From assembly GCA_003531155.1 (NCBI GenBank), contig DQHR01000196.1, forward strand, positions 7,545 through 14,303: 6,759 bases of DNA, given 5' to 3'. Positions 6,301 to 6,759 of this stretch are shown here, in pieces. Position 1 is the stretch's first letter. Every line of letters starts with the position of its first letter. The notes beneath the pieces are model-generated. The model saw nothing but the letters and a program-made list of their open reading frames with translations, was not told the DNA's origin and made no database searches. Source of the stretch: Bacteroidales bacterium. Lineage in GTDB: Bacteria; Bacteroidota; Bacteroidia; Bacteroidales; Tenuifilaceae. The position numbers were made by a program, and so were the translations under genes.

Positions 6301-6759
6301 TAGAATAGCATCCATTAGTTGTGTTGGTTATTCTTGCTGTGTAAGTGCCGGGTTGATTAACCCATGGATCGGGGATATTATTCGCCGAAGTTATGTTTCC
6401 ATCGGTTGTAGTCCATAAAATGCTTTTGTTAGTTGTCAGCGAAGATGCATCAGCCAATAATTGAACTGAGGATGTAGTACACGTTAGCACATCTGGGAAT
6501 GGATTGAAAGTATCAATATTAGGCAATGAAGCATCTGAGGTTACATCGACAAAAAGAGTTGCTGGGCAGCCCGTTATATTGTGATATGCCGTGAGAGTGT
6601 ATCTGCCTGCAGCATCAACAATTGGCTGAGTGGTTGTTGCTCCTGACTGAATATGTCCCCCATTTGATGCAACCCATTGATAGTTCGAAGCATTGGTTGT
6701 ACCAGTAGCATCTAATGCTATTGTTGGAGTTGTGCAAGTAATTTGACCTGAAGGAGCAT
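32..6759 (-). CDS. Giant multidomain T9SS type B surface protein (adhesin-like), 5' end outside window
   Basis: This is a secreted, repeat-built cell-surface protein, most likely an adhesin exported by the type IX secretion system. What is seen: 2241 uninterrupted codons ending in TAA at 34-32, with the frame still open at 6759. In order it holds about 11 Ig-like and PKD-like modules, a 13-unit array of about 81-residue repeats, two PKD domains with W-x-F-G-D-G motifs, and a C-terminal gliding-motility-associated (CHU_C, TIGR04131-like) sorting domain. No enzyme domain is visible. Nearly every module has one Cys near its first strand and one about 55-60 residues later, as expected for disulfides in an exported protein. 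The TTG at 6526-6524 is not the start: the 77 codons upstream encode another complete module of the same type. The next gene starts 2 bases after the stop, so the two are probably cotranscribed. Known for the family: such proteins include SprB-like gliding adhesins as well as proteins of non-motile species, so the domain name does not prove motility. Substrate or ligand is unknown. Confidence 0.96.
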   Translation of the reverse strand, partial: APSGQITCTTPTIALDATGTTNASNYQWVASNGGHIQSGATTTQPIVDAAGRYTLTAYHNITGCPATLFVDVTSDASLPNIDTFNPFPDVLTCTTSSVQLLADASSLTTNKSILWTTTDGNITSANNIPDPWVNQPGTYTARITNTTNGCYSIRGVTVEQNITPPTIQIDDPLDLTCSILQVGINATATSVDGSPMTYTWVAGAGGNIVSGPNTLNPVVSAVADYTLTVTDNSNGCSNSSLVSVTANVAPPNVSVDTSPDDITCDRSSVQLNGSSSTPNISYLWTGPGGIINPTTTTPTVSTVGTYNLVVTNLTNNCSITSPNVIVASDLIAPTVTVNPPSGDLTCNVSSVTLSASNNTDYNYNWSGPGNISTPNSYTTTVDAIGTYNLVVEDKTSGCNVTYTVNVDQDITPAASPIISNIQTCFGTANPDFTVTSGSNVKWYGDPGLTLYLGTGLTYTPLKTATGVHAYYATSTDVNGCEGLPSEVTLTIHSLPNAPITNGNTICEGSAGSPITAVGNNIRWYDASNVFIVASSSYSPAVTAAGSYTYYATQTDINGCESQSKSAIYKINTVPSAPLFVDASIDACEGVANPSFTVIGSNIKWYKNLAGAVLSTSNTYQPLDILPGTYTYYATQTSNQCESTNSTGTITISPLPIKYNVTGGGNYCESLTGLPVGLSNSQTGVNYELWLNSTTLITDLPGTTGNPINFGSQLASGIYTVNASNLSGCTTTMNGSVAIVVNPLPGTPNTITGPSSVCQGETAVFSIDPITNATSYQWTIPAGMQFVSGTTQNTITVYISNLASTGSISVVGVNSCGNGPISGSKLVQVNSLPLAPTGPITGITSLCEGQSGTYEITPITGAISYEWTLLPGMTVIGGAYTSRIDVQFAMNESGGNIWVQGKNGCGLGPKSADLTITVKQIPEPLTIPDINVCATSTTVTTGALNAGETGLWSVLYGSPAIVQSPTSNTTSVTNLRMGQNTLVWTLTNNGCPAYDTVNIFNNIVAIEAGDDQIVCSTSTTLQATAVTNATWSIASGWGSGIIADAASHVSAVTQLQQDTNKFVWQVNKSGCVSRDTVTIYNYKPNQPYAGIDQIIDIDNTTLDGSIPETGTTGYWSILSGSGTFTDATDPKTQVNGLISGTNILVWTVVRKSCSLSDEMKIENIMLADPEAGINQSICTNYTTLDAIYPPIGTGEWSVMSGQATFADPSSNITKVTDLGYGNNWLKWTVRTSGLGVKYDSVLIVNNVPSTANAGPDLVLCIDTVVLMAGAPIYGTGTWTLVNGSGDIADLQNPSSAFRNIGQGKNDLKWTVNNNGCISEDFVSITNNTPTTAYAGLDQTICFDTTILYPNTPSIGTGSWSLISGSGTFTGNVVKNLAPDQNILRYTITKGTCKSSDDVIVTNDNPTTPAAGYDQNLCMPVASTTLNANFATQGNGVWTIISGAGTFSSLTVNNPTVTNLANGINIYRWTITKNGCTEQDEVIVSSNYIAAAAGEDETLCVDNVQLKGSNPVPGIGTWSVVGNSGALFDSQNSPNSMVRNLSKGTNTLRWTVTNNGCVTFDDVQITNNQPTQALAGENQAVCSKTTNLYGNQATWGTGVWTAISGSATFADPNLAQTTVSNLSGGPNILRWTITKESCISYDEVTIISNLPVNVFAGNDQIACSSTAVLSANPPSLGTGQWSIISGTGSFVDRYLHNTTVNNLGQGNNIFKWTVSSSDCHVSDTVVITSNIPTKSVAGASQIICSDSTTLAGNIATSGTGTWSLVSGSVEFVNSNLPNTKVRNIALGNNILAWVIDKGGCQSTSEITITNNSPSKPVIGPDVSICGDSTRLFADPPTLGTGKWTLVSGDAAILTPNLYETRVVNMKFGANTFRWTVTNKNCVLSDDVVVTSDYAFVNAGADFEVTTPTTQLIGNKPSIGTGLWTLSAGGGDFENPSNFDTRVNNLGAGSNVFEWSITYNGCTAKDAVVVNYIVWPTADFEPSTLIGCSPLEVNFVNTSIGGEPYSWSFGDGSSSNQPNIIHTFNNPGTYIVKLTATAPLGNIVTKEKIITVYGHPVANFDISPKVVYIPGQPISCFNYSSNAKTSIWDFGDGTSLTALAPKYTYKDTGKFDITLKIINTFNCADSLTLNDIVHVKKRSEIFFPEAFTPNPNSSSGGTFDSQDRTNDVFYPIIIDGVITDYEMNIYNRSGVLIYQSKDVLKGWDGYYKGNILPQDVYIYKVSGRFNSGEAFQIVHNVLLVRKDK
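356..844 (-). repeat. Two tandem PKD domains
   Basis: PKD1 lies at 844-605 and PKD2 at 604-356. Each starts with [TV]-A-[DN]-F, has the hallmark W-S-F-G-D-G-S or W-D-F-G-D-G-T, and then a H-T-F or Y-T-Y strand followed by [PD]-[TG]-[GK]-[TF]-[YD] and a V-K-L-T or I-T-L-K strand, which is the classical PKD pattern. PKD2 has its own cysteine pair (codons at about 538-540 and 397-399). PKD1 has one cysteine only (803-805). PKD pairs just before a CHU_C domain are a frequent arrangement and probably act as a spacer between the sorting domain, which is presented to the secretion machinery, and the stalk. Confidence 0.93.
845..3967 (-). repeat. Array of 13 GTGxW repeats, about 81 residues each
   Basis: Thirteen consecutive units (R1 to R13) lie at 3967-3722, 3721-3479, 3478-3233, 3232-2987, 2986-2744, 2743-2516, 2515-2270, 2269-2024, 2023-1781, 1780-1538, 1537-1295, 1294-1055 and 1054-845. 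Typical order of motifs: [IVL]-C-x-x-T-T-x-L, then G-T-G-x-W-[ST]-[LIV]-x-S-G-S-G-x-F, V-x-N-L-x-x-G-x-N-x-L-[RK]-W-T-[VI], N-G-C, D-[DET]-V-x-I-x-N-N, and the linker P-[TS]-x-x-x-A-G-x-D-Q before the next Cys. Two Trp and two Cys positions are nearly constant. Because A-G-x-D-Q probably forms the first strand of the following unit, the structural boundary is likely at N-N-x-P-T, a little earlier than the boundaries given. Such repeats are common in large Bacteroidetes surface proteins; I recall no firm family name. They are probably a rigid beta-sandwich stalk. Confidence 0.92.
3968..4489 (-). repeat. Two PKD-like modules
   Basis: Units lie at 4489-4223 and 4222-3968, about 85-89 residues. 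Both start C-[QE]-G, have I-[DT]-P-I-T-[NG]-A-x-S-Y-[QE]-W-T followed by P-[AG]-M, a strand with I-[TD]-V, and close with N-[SG]-C-G or G-C-G, then G-P-[IK]-S. This is the pattern of the PKD-like domain commonly placed next to CHU_C regions, where the SYxWT element corresponds to the Trp strand. The G-C-G and S-C-G motifs keep the second cysteine. They lead straight into the long repeat array. Confidence 0.72.
4490..4759 (-). other. Single Ig-like module, type III
   Basis: A module of about 90 residues that begins Y-C-E and contains G-L-S-N-S-Q-T-G-V-N-Y-E-L-W, then F-G-S-Q-L-A-S-G-I-Y-T-V, S-G-C, and a closing V-N-P-L-P linker. Modules with this pattern recur in giant CHU_C proteins of Bacteroidetes, where they are usually present in several copies; here only one is seen. 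It keeps the two-Cys pattern. I do not recall a precise family name. It separates the type II block from the PKD-like block. Confidence 0.7.
4760..5488 (-). repeat. Three Ig-like modules, type II (CHU_C-associated Ig fold)
   Basis: Units lie at 5488-5243, 5242-5000 and 4999-4760, about 80-82 residues each. The shared pattern is C-[FE]-G near the start, then G-[SN]-N-[IV]-[KR]-W-Y, a variable loop, a [TS]-Y-x-P strand, a strand reading Y-T-Y-Y-A-T-Q-T in units 2 and 3 (H-A-Y-Y-A-T-S-T in unit 1), and a second Cys in N-[GQ]-C-E. This resembles the Ig-like domain often found in CHU_C proteins (I believe Pfam Ig_7, from memory). Linkers contain L-P-x-A-P or V-P-x-A-P. The three units are more alike than those of the type I block, suggesting later local duplication. 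Confidence 0.82.
5489..6742 (-). repeat. Five Ig-like modules, type I (80-87 residues each)
   Basis: Units lie at 6742-6488, 6487-6236, 6235-5975, 5974-5729 and 5728-5489. Each opens with [LI]-T-C, has a central Y-x-W (L-W in the second unit) followed by a G-rich loop, then an aromatic strand (in most units G-[TR]-Y-[TN]-[AL]-x-[VIA]) and a second Cys in [NTS]-[GN]-C, and ends in a Pro-rich linker such as T-P-P-T or A-P-P-N. The spacing matches Ig-like domains that bury a Trp between two Cys-bearing strands. The first unit lies upstream of the first TTG codon, which shows that the protein continues toward its N-terminus. Units are similar in pattern but diverged in sequence, so they are old duplications. 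A role as a stalk or as ligand-binding modules is inferred. Confidence 0.85.

Noticed and set aside
6524..6526. TTG as the translation start of the giant gene
   Set aside because: Upstream codons encode a complete matching Ig-like module in the same frame, and no signal peptide follows the TTG.

Overview
The window is almost entirely one giant minus-strand gene with no RNA genes, mobile elements or CRISPR. It encodes a Bacteroidetes-type (Bacteroidota) secreted multidomain surface protein. The diagnostic part is the C-terminus: two PKD domains followed by a gliding-motility-associated (CHU_C, type B) sorting domain, which marks cargo of the type IX secretion system (T9SS). The Thr/Ser/Asn-rich Ig-like repeats with regular cysteine pairs, the moderately AT-rich base composition and the lack of a strong Shine-Dalgarno sequence fit the same phylum. 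The sequence does not tell me the genus.

Layout, read in the direction of transcription (high to low coordinates). The reading frame is already open at the right edge (6759), so the N-terminus and signal peptide lie outside. Visible order: five Ig-like modules of type I (about 6742-5489); three Ig-like modules of type II with an N-[IV]-[KR]-W-Y core (5488-4760); one module of a third type (4759-4490); two PKD-like modules (4489-3968); a 13-unit array of about 81-residue G-T-G-x-W repeats (3967-845); two PKD domains (844-356); the T9SS C-terminal domain (355-35); and a TAA stop at 34-32. That is 2241 visible residues without a frameshift or internal stop.

Two bases after this stop, an ATG at 29-27 opens a second reading frame on the same strand that begins like a signal peptide (MKRYLFILS) and runs off the left edge. 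In Bacteroidetes, type B T9SS cargo genes are very often followed directly by a PorP/SprF-family outer-membrane protein gene needed for secretion or attachment of that cargo. The tight junction fits such a cargo-plus-partner operon, but only nine codons of the second gene are visible.

The most notable details are two places where neighbouring domains have each lost one cysteine of the otherwise regular pair (R3/R4 and R13/PKD1), which could form inter-domain disulfides; an expanded version of the CTD motif that is usually compact; and possible O-glycosylation sequons recurring at two fixed positions in the repeats.
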